A stretch of DNA of 8,153 nucleotides from a bacterium (GTDB lineage: Bacteria > Auribacterota > UBA3054 > B51-G9). The stretch spans positions 1 to 8,153 of the forward strand of contig JAOZNZ010000131.1 of the NCBI GenBank assembly GCA_029933535.1, given 5' to 3'. The position numbers and the translations under genes were made by a program. The number at the start of each line of letters is the position of its first letter. The stretch's first letter is position 1. The notes under the pieces are model-generated. The model saw nothing but the letters and a program-made list of their open reading frames with translations. It searched no databases and had not been told where the DNA came from. This document shows, piece after piece, positions 1 to 5,235 of this stretch.

Positions 1-179
1 AATTATGGTATACTGGTAATCAGTAATTCGAGGTCAGAGGACGGAGGACGGAGGACGGAGATAACACACCCCGTCGCTTCGCGCCACCCCACCCAGCACC
101 CCAGCATGCGCGGGGCGCGTGCGCGGGTTCCGCGATCTCTAGAGGGGAATTAATTGGATTTGTTGGAACAATAACCAAA
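1..179. repeat. Repeat-bearing spacer downstream of yraN
   Basis: No gene is visible here. At 32-59 there are four consecutive 7-bp units, the first degenerate (GGTCAGA) and three perfect (GGACGGA at 39-45, 46-52, 53-59). From about 64 to 145 the base composition switches to strongly GC-rich, unlike the AT-rich genes around it. That block contains a 5-bp hairpin (CGCGG at 122-126, loop GTT, CCGCG at 130-134) and the palindrome CTCTAGAG at 137-144, followed by GGGGAATTAATT. The composition and motifs look like an interspersed intergenic repeat module rather than coding or regulatory DNA. No convincing terminator for yraN is seen, because neither hairpin is followed by a T-run on the minus strand. 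Confidence 0.6.
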
Positions 180-584
180 TCAGTATTTTCTCACCAGGGC
201 CTTTTGATAATCTATAATATTTTCCCAATGATGGATTTTCCATTCATTATTTTCGTTGTATTCCACTCCTATCAAATCAAATCTGAACAGCGGATCTTTC
301 ATTTTATATTTTCTCATAAAATGTTGCGCTGCTTTACACAGGCGGTGTCTTTTTTTTGGCGTTAAAGCCGCTTCCGGTAATTCTTTTCCTCCTTCCCGAC
401 GGGTTTTCACCTCAACAAAAACAATTGTGCCGGATTCTTTTGCAATAATATCTACTTCACCCGTTCGGCAATTATAATTCCTTTGCAGAATTTTATATCC
501 TTGCTTCTTCAAATAATCCGCCGCACGAAATTCGCCTTCATCACCCGTATTATTTTTTCTTTTTGTCCGGGTCAAGACCGGCAA
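180..584 (-). CDS. yraN: YraN/UPF0102 family protein with PD-(D/E)XK nuclease-like fold
   Basis: The UPF0102 pattern is complete. Numbered from a TTG start at 584 (134 aa), it has a GDEGEF segment at residues 14-19, then YLKKQGYKIL and RNYNCR, then GEVDIIA (E43, D45), then VFVEVKTR (E58, K60). The D...ExK arrangement is the PD-(D/E)XK nuclease signature, so the family is predicted to act on nucleic acids, but its physiological role is not settled. An open frame continues upstream to an ATG at 656 and beyond, but that part lies inside rnhB in another frame and lacks family similarity. Family members usually begin about 10 residues before the G..GE motif, which points to TTG 584 or TTG 575. Either start overlaps the 3' end of rnhB by 26-35 bp, suggesting translational coupling. 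No clear Shine-Dalgarno precedes them, so the exact start is uncertain; the identity is secure. Confidence 0.87.
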   Translation of the reverse strand: MPVLTRTKRKNNTGDEGEFRAADYLKKQGYKILQRNYNCRTGEVDIIAKESGTIVFVEVKTRREGGKELPEAALTPKKRHRLCKAAQHFMRKYKMKDPLFRFDLIGVEYNENNEWKIHHWENIIDYQKALVRKY

Positions 585-1227
585 CTTTAAATGTTTGCCT
601 ATGTATCTCGCAGCGACCGACAGCACGGATGGAATCAATGTGATTTTTGGTGCCATAGCCTTTATTTTCATCAAATTTATATTCAGGAAATTTTTCCGCG
701 TAATCATACATAATTCTGTCACGTGTGACTTTAGCTACAATCGACGCGGCAGCGATACAAAAGCATTTGCTATCCCCTTTTATTATTTTCTCATGTGGTA
801 TAGCCAGTCCCGGAATTTTTGTTCCATCAACCAGCACATAATCAGGCGGAAAAACTAATTGTTCAACAGCGATTCTCATTGCTTTATGAGTTGCTTTAAG
901 AATATTTGTTTCATCAATTTCAATGTGATCAATAATTCCAACACCATAATGAAAAGGGCTGTCATCCGCTATAATCAATTCAAAAAGCATCTCACGTTTC
1001 TTTTCCGGAACTGCCTTGGAGTCAAATATTTCATAAAACCACTCAAAATTACAGTCCGCAAAATTCACAAAATTGTTCGCACATGCTGCCGCGGCAACTA
1101 CCGGTCCGGCAAGCGGTCCCCTACCGGCTTCATCCACGCCTGCCACGCGATAGCATCCATTTTTCAACAAATCTGATTCACGTGATAGTAATCTTTCAAA
1201 TCGCGATATTTTATTTTCTTTTATCAT
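550..1227 (-). CDS. rnhB: Ribonuclease HII
   Basis: RNase HII cleaves RNA in RNA-DNA hybrids and nicks 5' of single ribonucleotides misincorporated in DNA, opening ribonucleotide excision repair; it acts in the cytoplasm on the nucleoid. The 225-aa product carries the signature VAGVDEAGRGPLAGPV with metal ligands D32 and E33, a DSK motif, VDG with D134, and KGD with D152. These complete the DEDD set, and the D134-D152 spacing of 18 matches the E. coli enzyme. AAASIVAKVTRD, GYGTKNH and a C-terminal HRQTF also fit. The ATG at 1227 is preferred over an in-frame TTG at 1263, because the extra 12 residues are hydrophobic, non-conserved and lie close to the candidate promoter. The only purine-rich stretch upstream (GGAAAG) is about 15 nt away. 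yraN follows with overlap, a pairing common across bacteria. The product ends in a short lysine run. Confidence 0.96.
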   Translation of the reverse strand: MIKENKISRFERLLSRESDLLKNGCYRVAGVDEAGRGPLAGPVVAAAACANNFVNFADCNFEWFYEIFDSKAVPEKKREMLFELIIADDSPFHYGVGIIDHIEIDETNILKATHKAMRIAVEQLVFPPDYVLVDGTKIPGLAIPHEKIIKGDSKCFCIAAASIVAKVTRDRIMYDYAEKFPEYKFDENKGYGTKNHIDSIRAVGRCEIHRQTFKVAGLDPDKKKK

Positions 1228-1277
1228 TATTATTATTTTACACTTTCCAATTAAATTTAACAAGCCTGCATTTCTTG

Positions 1278-1314
1278 TTGATTATTATAGTAATCAAAGT
1301 ATCCGTGCTTTGAT
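1278..1314. repeat. Two overlapping, mutually exclusive inverted repeats
   Basis: Hairpin A pairs TTGATTA (1278-1284) with TAATCAA (1291-1297) across a 6-nt loop. Hairpin B pairs ATCAAAG (1293-1299) with CTTTGAT (1308-1314) across an 8-nt loop. Both have perfect 7-bp arms and share bases 1293-1297, so only one can form at a time. They surround the candidate -10 of rnhB. Confidence 0.6.
1284..1312 (-). promoter_or_regulatory. Candidate rnhB-yraN promoter (-10 TATAAT)
   Basis: On the minus strand a perfect TATAAT lies at 1289-1284, about 57 bp upstream of the rnhB ATG. No good -35 is present; the sequence 16-18 bp upstream reads roughly CAAAG. The -10 sits inside overlapping inverted repeats (1278-1297 and 1293-1314), which could be operators or structured leader. 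The call rests on position and the -10 match only. Confidence 0.35.
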
Positions 1315-1390
1315 CCGTTCAAACACCGTTATTGCTTGATTATAAACTATTTAATAATTTGTAAGCTGGAAGCTCACATTAATTATTGAA

Positions 1391-1422
1391 TGATTTTATG
1401 ATTTAGTGATCTGGTGATTTAA
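1391..1422. repeat. Four-copy 8-bp tandem repeat
   Basis: Four contiguous 8-bp units read TGATTTTA, TGATTTAG, TGATCTGG, TGATTTAA. This is a degenerate microsatellite-like array in the rnhB-miaB divergent spacer, with no unique spacers and no coding potential. Confidence 0.65.
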
Positions 1423-1454
1423 CAACAAAGTAATATGTACTCACGTTCATCTTT

Positions 1455-1534
1455 CAATCATGTCAATCATGTCAATCGTTTCAATCATGTCAATCATGTC
1501 AATCGTTTCAATCATGTCATCGTTTCAATCGTTA
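1455..1534. repeat. 9-bp tandem array with 27-bp higher-order period
   Basis: Two 9-bp unit types alternate: A = CAATCATGT and B = CAATCGTTT. The order is A A B A A B A, then an 8-bp unit CATCGTTT (a B that has lost one A), then CAATCGTTA. The two AAB blocks (1455-1481 and 1482-1508) are perfect 27-bp copies, so the array grew at both the 9-bp and 27-bp scales. It ends 52 bp before the miaB start. Perfect copies suggest recent slippage or recombination. Confidence 0.85.
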
Positions 1535-1551
1535 AATAGTTCCGGCACGGC

Positions 1552-1580
1552 TTGTAAATACACGCCTGTTTTTGTATCAT
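1552..1580 (+). promoter_or_regulatory. Candidate miaB promoter
   Basis: TTGTAA (1552-1557, 4/6 to the -35 consensus) is followed by a 17-bp spacer and TATCAT (1575-1580, 5/6 to the -10). The implied transcription start is about 1586-1588, which coincides with the ATG at 1587, so the transcript would be leaderless or nearly so. The match is modest and chance matches are likely in AT-rich DNA. Confidence 0.35.
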
Positions 1581-1586
1581 TTATAT

Positions 1587-3107
1587 ATGAGTAAAATAGC
1601 AAAAAATAATAATAATTCTCTTGACAGAAAATCCGCTCCTAAAACACCTGTTTTTATCCATCTGCGCACTTACGGCTGTCAAATGAACATTCTCGATTCA
1701 GAAATCATTACCGGAATGCTCGTTGACCTGGGTTATACAATCGTAGATGACGAAACAAAAGCAGATGCCATTATCTTTAACACGTGCAGCGTACGCGACC
1801 TTTCGGAAAGAAAAGTACTCGGTAAAATCGGTTCATTAAACCTTAAAAGAAAATGCCGGCCGGAAGTAGTACTCGGTGTTTGCGGATGTATGGCTGAACT
1901 GTCCTCTGATCGACTTTTGAAAAAAAATCCTCATATCGATTTCGCCTGCGGAACACGCCAGCATGGTAAAATCCCCGAGCTGCTTTCAACAGCATTTATA
2001 AACAGAATTGCAACAGCAGAAATAACAAAACATAATGCCGAACATCTTGAGCGATTGACGAAAGCTTTTTGTGTCGACAGCAATCGACACAAAAAGGTGA
2101 CATTAAGTCGCGCGATTGACCAGCGAATGCTTGGTTCCCAGCGCGAGCAATCAGCAAGAATAGCCGTTGGATTTCAACAAAATACTTTGATGGATGAACG
2201 CGTGGCTTTACGTTCAAAACCATGGTCGGCTTTCGTGGAAATTGTTCGCGGATGTTCAAACTTCTGCACTTATTGCGTTGTCCCCTACGCTCGCGGTCCT
2301 GAAATCAGCCGTCAACCGGAAGATATTGTAAATGAGATCAAAGAACTTGCGAAAAACGGTTGCATAGAAATAACTTTGCTTGGCCAAAACGTAAATTCTT
2401 ATGGCAAAGATTTAAATGATCCTGAAATTACTCTCGCGAATTTATTAAGAGAAATACAAAATATTGATGGTATAAAACGCCTACGCTTTTTAACTTCAAA
2501 TCCTCAGGATATTTCTGATGAATTGATTTCTACTATTGCGGAATGTGATAAAATATGTCACCAAATCCATTTCCCGCTTCAGTCAGGTTCAGACAGAATT
2601 TTAAAACTAATGAAAAGAAAATATTCCCTGGCAGATTATATGGAAAAAGTCGATAAAATGCGTGCAGCAGTTCCGGATATTTCTTTCAGCAGCGATTTTA
2701 TTGTCGGTTTTCCCGGAGAAACTGATGAAGATTTCATTGCCACACGTGCGGCAATGGAAAAAATTCGTTATACTTCTGCTTTTCTATTTAAATACAGCAC
2801 TCGTCGCGGAACCAAAGCAGCTGATTATGAAGATGATGTTCCTATTGAACTGAAAAAAGCGCGTCATCAGGAACTTTTGAATTTACAAAATCAAACCACA
2901 TATGAATTTCATAAATCGCTTGTCGGGAAAACTGTTGAAGTATTAATTGAGGGCAAAAGCAAAAGAAATAAAAAAAACGCGCAGGGCCGTTCACGGCAGT
3001 ATTTTAATGTTGTTGTCGAAGACGCGGATTTACACGGCGGTGAATTAGCGAATGTAGAAATTACACGGGCAACGAAATTATCGATCTATGGGAAGTTAAA
3101 AGATTAA
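1587..3107 (+). CDS. miaB: tRNA-2-methylthio-N6-dimethylallyladenosine synthase MiaB
   Basis: MiaB is a radical-SAM methylthiotransferase that converts i6A37 to ms2i6A37 in tRNAs reading UNN codons. Three N-terminal cysteines, C31 (YGCQMN), C67 (NTCSVR) and C101 (GVCGCMAE), hold the auxiliary [4Fe-4S] cluster. C223, C227 and C230 (CSNFCTYC) hold the SAM cluster, followed by VVPYARGPEISR, which favours MiaB over RimO or MtaB. LLGQNVNSYG, HFPLQSGSDRILKLMKRKY and SSDFIVGFPGETDEDF complete the radical-SAM core, and residues 443-506 fit the C-terminal TRAM RNA-binding domain. At 506 aa it is longer than usual (roughly 440-475). The excess sits at about residues 157-205 between the first two domains and is encoded by hairpin-bearing DNA. 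The ATG at 1587 is chosen over an in-frame TTG at 1572 because it is the first ATG; no Shine-Dalgarno is seen. It is divergent from rnhB. Confidence 0.96.
   Translation: MSKIAKNNNNSLDRKSAPKTPVFIHLRTYGCQMNILDSEIITGMLVDLGYTIVDDETKADAIIFNTCSVRDLSERKVLGKIGSLNLKRKCRPEVVLGVCGCMAELSSDRLLKKNPHIDFACGTRQHGKIPELLSTAFINRIATAEITKHNAEHLERLTKAFCVDSNRHKKVTLSRAIDQRMLGSQREQSARIAVGFQQNTLMDERVALRSKPWSAFVEIVRGCSNFCTYCVVPYARGPEISRQPEDIVNEIKELAKNGCIEITLLGQNVNSYGKDLNDPEITLANLLREIQNIDGIKRLRFLTSNPQDISDELISTIAECDKICHQIHFPLQSGSDRILKLMKRKYSLADYMEKVDKMRAAVPDISFSSDFIVGFPGETDEDFIATRAAMEKIRYTSAFLFKYSTRRGTKAADYEDDVPIELKKARHQELLNLQNQTTYEFHKSLVGKTVEVLIEGKSKRNKKNAQGRSRQYFNVVVEDADLHGGELANVEITRATKLSIYGKLKD
2051..2203 (+). repeat. 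Palindrome-bearing in-frame insert inside miaB
   Basis: This segment encodes the extra MiaB residues. It contains a perfect 12-bp inverted repeat (2066-2077 with 2084-2095, loop CAGCAA, extendable by a C-G pair at 2065/2096). The 9-mer GCGATTGAC occurs at 2051-2059 and again at 2112-2120. A second, weaker inverted pair is GATTG (2115-2119) with CAATC (2148-2152). From the GT after the third cluster-binding cysteine region to the radical-SAM cysteine there are about 103 residues, against about 56 in E. coli MiaB. The boundaries are approximate, since they come from mental alignment. Confidence 0.55.
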
Positions 3108-3109
3108 CC

Positions 3110-3138
3110 ACATAAGGAACATAAGAAACACATAAGGA
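3110..3138. repeat. Three-copy 9-bp repeat after miaB
   Basis: ACATAAGGA (3110-3118), ACATAAGAA (3119-3127) and ACATAAGGA (3130-3138) follow the miaB stop almost immediately. No terminator hairpin is seen in this stretch. Confidence 0.7.
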
Positions 3139-3203
3139 ATTCCAAAAAAAGAAGCGTTATTACTAAACATCTGAAGGTGGGTAATAAGATTAAAATTCTG
3201 TAA

Positions 3204-3232
3204 ATGACTTTTTAAACTAAAAATAGTATAAT
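3204..3232 (+). promoter_or_regulatory. Candidate sigma-70-type promoter upstream of radC
   Basis: A perfect -10 TATAAT (3227-3232) lies 17 bp after ATGACT (3204-3209, 4/6 to TTGACA). Transcription from it would read through the hairpin-rich repeat module and leave a leader of about 220 nt before radC at 3458. It could also serve a small RNA; the sequence alone cannot separate the two. Confidence 0.4.
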
Positions 3233-3257
3233 CAAAGATGAATTGAATTGTTTTTTT

Positions 3258-3315
3258 GGCTAATTAGCTCCTGACCGAAAAAGATTCAGCTGCAAAACGG
3301 CGTAAGCAATTAGCC
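3258..3315. repeat. Inverted repeat module bounded by GGCTAATT / AATTAGCC
   Basis: GGCTAATT (3258-3265) is the exact reverse complement of AATTAGCC (3308-3315), separated by 42 nt. The left copy is also part of the 10-bp palindrome GCTAATTAGC (3259-3268) and follows a run of seven T. The arrangement resembles the termini of a small non-autonomous intergenic element. Confidence 0.45.
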
Positions 3316-3322
3316 TTGCAGT

Positions 3323-3352
3323 CCCCCTTTGAAGGGGGCGCCCGACAGGGCG
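3323..3352. repeat. Twin GC-rich hairpins in the miaB-radC spacer
   Basis: CCCCCTT (3323-3329) pairs with AAGGGGG (3332-3338), and immediately after it CGCCC (3339-3343) pairs with GGGCG (3348-3352) across GACA. Both stems are perfect. This C/G-rich block stands out in an AT-rich spacer and lacks a following T-run, so it looks like an interspersed palindromic repeat rather than an intrinsic terminator. Confidence 0.65.
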
Positions 3353-3392
3353 GGGGATGTTAGAACGCAAAGATTCGATTAATAAAGATATT

Positions 3393-3409
3393 CCGTCCGA
3401 AAAGGACGG
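3393..3409. repeat. CCGTCC/GGACGG hairpin ahead of radC
   Basis: CCGTCC (3393-3398) pairs with GGACGG (3404-3409) across GAAAA. A T-run (ACATTTTTAT, 3411-3420) begins two bases after the stem, so on the plus strand this could act as a weak intrinsic terminator or attenuator in the radC leader. It may equally be the last unit of the preceding repeat mosaic. Confidence 0.45.
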
Positions 3410-3457
3410 TACATTTTTATCGCGAAATAGTAAAAATACAAAAAACAATAAATAAAA

Positions 3458-4132
3458 ATGACTGACTCTAAAAAGAAACCCAGGTTTCGTGAGAGATTAA
3501 CCGAATACGGTGCGGAGGAAATGGAACTGCACGAGCTTATCGCCATTATACTCAATACCGGATTGCGCGGTAAATCAACAATCGAGGAATTATCAAAACA
3601 ATTGCTGAAAAGCTATGGCATTAATCAAATTAAAGATATAAAAGATGTTGAACAACTGCAAAAAGATTTCGGATTGCCAAATGCTAAAGCGTGTCAACTT
3701 GTAGCTTGTTTCGAGCTTGGAAGAAGACTTTTTAAAGAAGTACCGCCCGGTGCTATCTCGCGAACAATCACTTCTCCTGAAGATGTTTATGAATTCGTAA
3801 AAGATATGCGGGAACTCAGAAAAGAAAAATTGCGTGGCCTTTATCTTAACGCGAGAAATCATGTGATTTATAAAGAAGATATTTCTATAGGTACCCAAAC
3901 AGCAAATCTTGTTAGCGTTAGCGATATCCTCAGGCCGGCAATTGAATATGCCGCGGTAGGGGTAATAATTGTACATAATCATCCGTCAGGTGATCCCGAT
4001 CCGAGTGATGAAGATATAGAAATAACTAAAAAAGTAGTTGAAGCAACAAAATTATTTGATATTACATTACTTGACCATGTAATTGTCGGTAAAGACGGGT
4101 TCAGGTCGTTGAATGAGATGGGATTGATGTGA
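3458..4132 (+). CDS. radC: RadC family JAB/MPN-domain protein
   Basis: The 224-aa protein has the usual RadC length and order. An N-terminal helix-hairpin-helix-like region runs over about residues 8-95 (RFRERLTEYGAEEMELHELIAIILNTG, then FGLPNAKACQLVACFELGRR), and a C-terminal JAB/MPN domain over about 102-224. The JAMM metal motif is complete: E140 (YKED), H173-N-H175 (VHNHPSGDPDPSDED), S183 and D186. The fold is that of zinc metallo-isopeptidases, but the substrate of bacterial RadC is not established. The original E. coli repair phenotype was traced to recG, so a repair role should not be assumed. The ATG is preceded by the A-rich AATAAATAAAA without Shine-Dalgarno. The gene stands alone, with 350 bp upstream and 155 bp downstream. 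Confidence 0.95.
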   Translation: MTDSKKKPRFRERLTEYGAEEMELHELIAIILNTGLRGKSTIEELSKQLLKSYGINQIKDIKDVEQLQKDFGLPNAKACQLVACFELGRRLFKEVPPGAISRTITSPEDVYEFVKDMRELRKEKLRGLYLNARNHVIYKEDISIGTQTANLVSVSDILRPAIEYAAVGVIIVHNHPSGDPDPSDEDIEITKKVVEATKLFDITLLDHVIVGKDGFRSLNEMGLM

Positions 4133-4134
4133 AA

Positions 4135-4265
4135 ATTAACCTAATTAACCTAATTTCTAATTAACCTAAATAATGTCCAATGATTAAAAACCAAAATTGG
4201 TGGCTTGGGCATTGTATTTTGGGATTTGATTAGATCAATTAGGTTAATTAGAGCAATTAGAAATT
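4135..4265. repeat. AT-rich inverted-repeat module between radC and the TPR-SPOR gene
   Basis: ATTAACCTA occurs directly at 4135-4143, 4144-4152 and 4160-4168, and inverted (TAGGTTAAT) at 4240-4248. The left arm 4152-4169 matches the reverse complement of 4239-4265 except for a 9-nt insertion (about 4253-4261). Inside the loop a nested pair CAATG (4178-4182) / CATTG (4210-4214) encloses CCAAAATTGG (4191-4200). The whole fills the spacer and resembles a miniature inverted-repeat element. It could form a long stem in either transcript. Confidence 0.6.
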
Positions 4266-4287
4266 TTAATAACCTAACTTTAAATTA

Positions 4288-5094
4288 GTGAAACTATCAC
4301 TTAAAAAAAAATTCCCCCTTTCTCTCTTTCTAATCAGTTATGCCGCTTTTGCAGCCGGACCGATGGAAAGTGGTGAAACATATTTTTTAAAAGCCCGTTA
4401 TGGTCTTGCGGCATCTTCTTATAGTAAAGCGCTGACTTATGATATAAATGATAACAACAGAGCGAATTGCTGGTATATGCTCGGTCAAAGCTATCTTATG
4501 ATGGGCGAATTCAGCAAAGCCAAAGACGCATTTTCAAAAATCACAGCAAAATATCCGAAAACAGATTGGTTAGCCGGAGCATATATTGGGTTAGGAGATG
4601 TATATTATCATGAAAAAAAATATGATTCCGCGATTAAATATTATGAAAAAACTATGACTTCAAAATATTTATCACAACACGGCTCATCAATTTATTACAG
4701 ACTTGCAAAAGCACATCGCGCGAAGAATTATATTACGAAAGCGAAATATTATGAAGGTATCATTCGCGACAAATATCCTGACAGTCTTGAGTCAAGAATA
4801 TCTCTTCAAAATAAAAGCGGCAGTTCTTCATCAAGGTCTGCATACTCTTCATCAAAAAAACATGCTGTTCAGGTTGCATTTTCCACTCGAGCCGATTTTG
4901 CGCAAGACTGTTCAAACAAATATAAGAAGAAGGGATATGACGCTTATGTAGATGTAATATCTTACAAAGGAAAGACACGATACAGAATACTTGTTGGAAG
5001 ATATAAAAGCAAGGAAGCCGCGGAATTCCTGCAAAAAAAAATCAGAACAAAGGAAAAAGTGGAGGCTTTTGTAACAACGATAACTGACAATTGA
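4288..5094 (+). CDS. Secreted TPR protein with C-terminal SPOR domain
   Basis: The 268-aa product starts at GTG 4288 and opens with a signal peptide: a basic n-region (KLSLKKK), a hydrophobic core to residue 22, and a probable type I cleavage after AFA-22. Residues about 25-170 are tetratricopeptide-like helical repeats (GETYFLKARYGLAASSYSKAL; WYMLGQSYLMMGEFSKAKDAF; IGLGDVYYHEKKYDSAIKYY; RLAKAHRAKNYITKAKYY), similar in style to BamD/CpoB-type periplasmic proteins. A serine-rich linker (173-190) leads to a SPOR domain at about 191-265 (HAVQVAFSTRADFAQD ... YRILVGRYKSKEAAEFLQKKI). SPOR domains bind glycan strands stripped of stem peptides at division sites, so a periplasmic cell-wall role is inferred. 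The first internal Met (residue 26) would remove the signal peptide, supporting GTG. No cysteine lipobox is seen. The partner and exact function are unknown. Confidence 0.85.
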   Translation: MKLSLKKKFPLSLFLISYAAFAAGPMESGETYFLKARYGLAASSYSKALTYDINDNNRANCWYMLGQSYLMMGEFSKAKDAFSKITAKYPKTDWLAGAYIGLGDVYYHEKKYDSAIKYYEKTMTSKYLSQHGSSIYYRLAKAHRAKNYITKAKYYEGIIRDKYPDSLESRISLQNKSGSSSSRSAYSSSKKHAVQVAFSTRADFAQDCSNKYKKKGYDAYVDVISYKGKTRYRILVGRYKSKEAAEFLQKKIRTKEKVEAFVTTITDN

Positions 5095-5105
5095 TATTAA
5101 AGTAA

Positions 5106-5124
5106 TGCAAGCATCTTGCTTGCA
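5106..5124. repeat. TGCAAGC/GCTTGCA hairpin after the TPR-SPOR gene
   Basis: Perfect 7-bp arms, TGCAAGC (5106-5112) and GCTTGCA (5118-5124), enclose ATCTT. The hairpin lies 12 bp after the stop codon. There is no downstream T-run, so it is not a classical Rho-independent terminator; it resembles a REP-type unit. Confidence 0.55.
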
Positions 5125-5206
5125 GAAGAATTGAAACGATTTATAACAGAATTTTGACTTAATATTTATTCTTAACGAGAATCAATTTGCAAAATGCTGG
5201 AAATTT

Positions 5207-5229
5207 AATTTGACCTTTAAGGTCAAATT
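5207..5229. repeat. AATTTGACC/GGTCAAATT hairpin upstream of mutS
   Basis: Perfect 9-bp arms, 5207-5215 and 5221-5229, flank TTTAA; the stem can extend to GGAAA/TTTCC if five bases bulge out on the left. It lies 57 bp before the mutS ATG and could be an operator or leader structure, or another intergenic repeat. Confidence 0.55.
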
Positions 5230-5235
5230 TCCTCA

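Noticed and set aside
585..722. Longer YraN N-terminus reaching 722
   Set aside because: The region lies within conserved rnhB codons in another frame, and the extra residues do not match the UPF0102 family.
595..1313. Plus-strand open frames opposite rnhB
   Set aside because: They are antisense shadows without domains, while the minus strand encodes a complete RNase HII.
1455..1534. Possible CRISPR array
   Set aside because: The 9-bp units are contiguous with no unique spacers, and no cas gene is present.
1572..1586. Upstream TTG start for miaB
   Set aside because: It adds only five residues with no family match, and an ATG follows directly at 1587.
1587..3107. RimO or MtaB instead of MiaB
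   Set aside because: The YGCQMN start and the CVVPYARGPEISR segment after the radical-SAM cysteines fit MiaB best.
3260..3448. A 62-aa open frame on the minus strand in the miaB-radC spacer
   Set aside because: It runs straight through the hairpin repeat modules and shows no recognisable domain; repeat-derived open frames are expected there.
3458..4132. Calling radC an established DNA repair gene or anti-phage component
   Set aside because: The historical repair phenotype belongs to recG, and no defence or mobile genes surround this copy.
5154..5159. TTGACT as a -35 for mutS
   Set aside because: No acceptable -10 lies 16-18 bp downstream.
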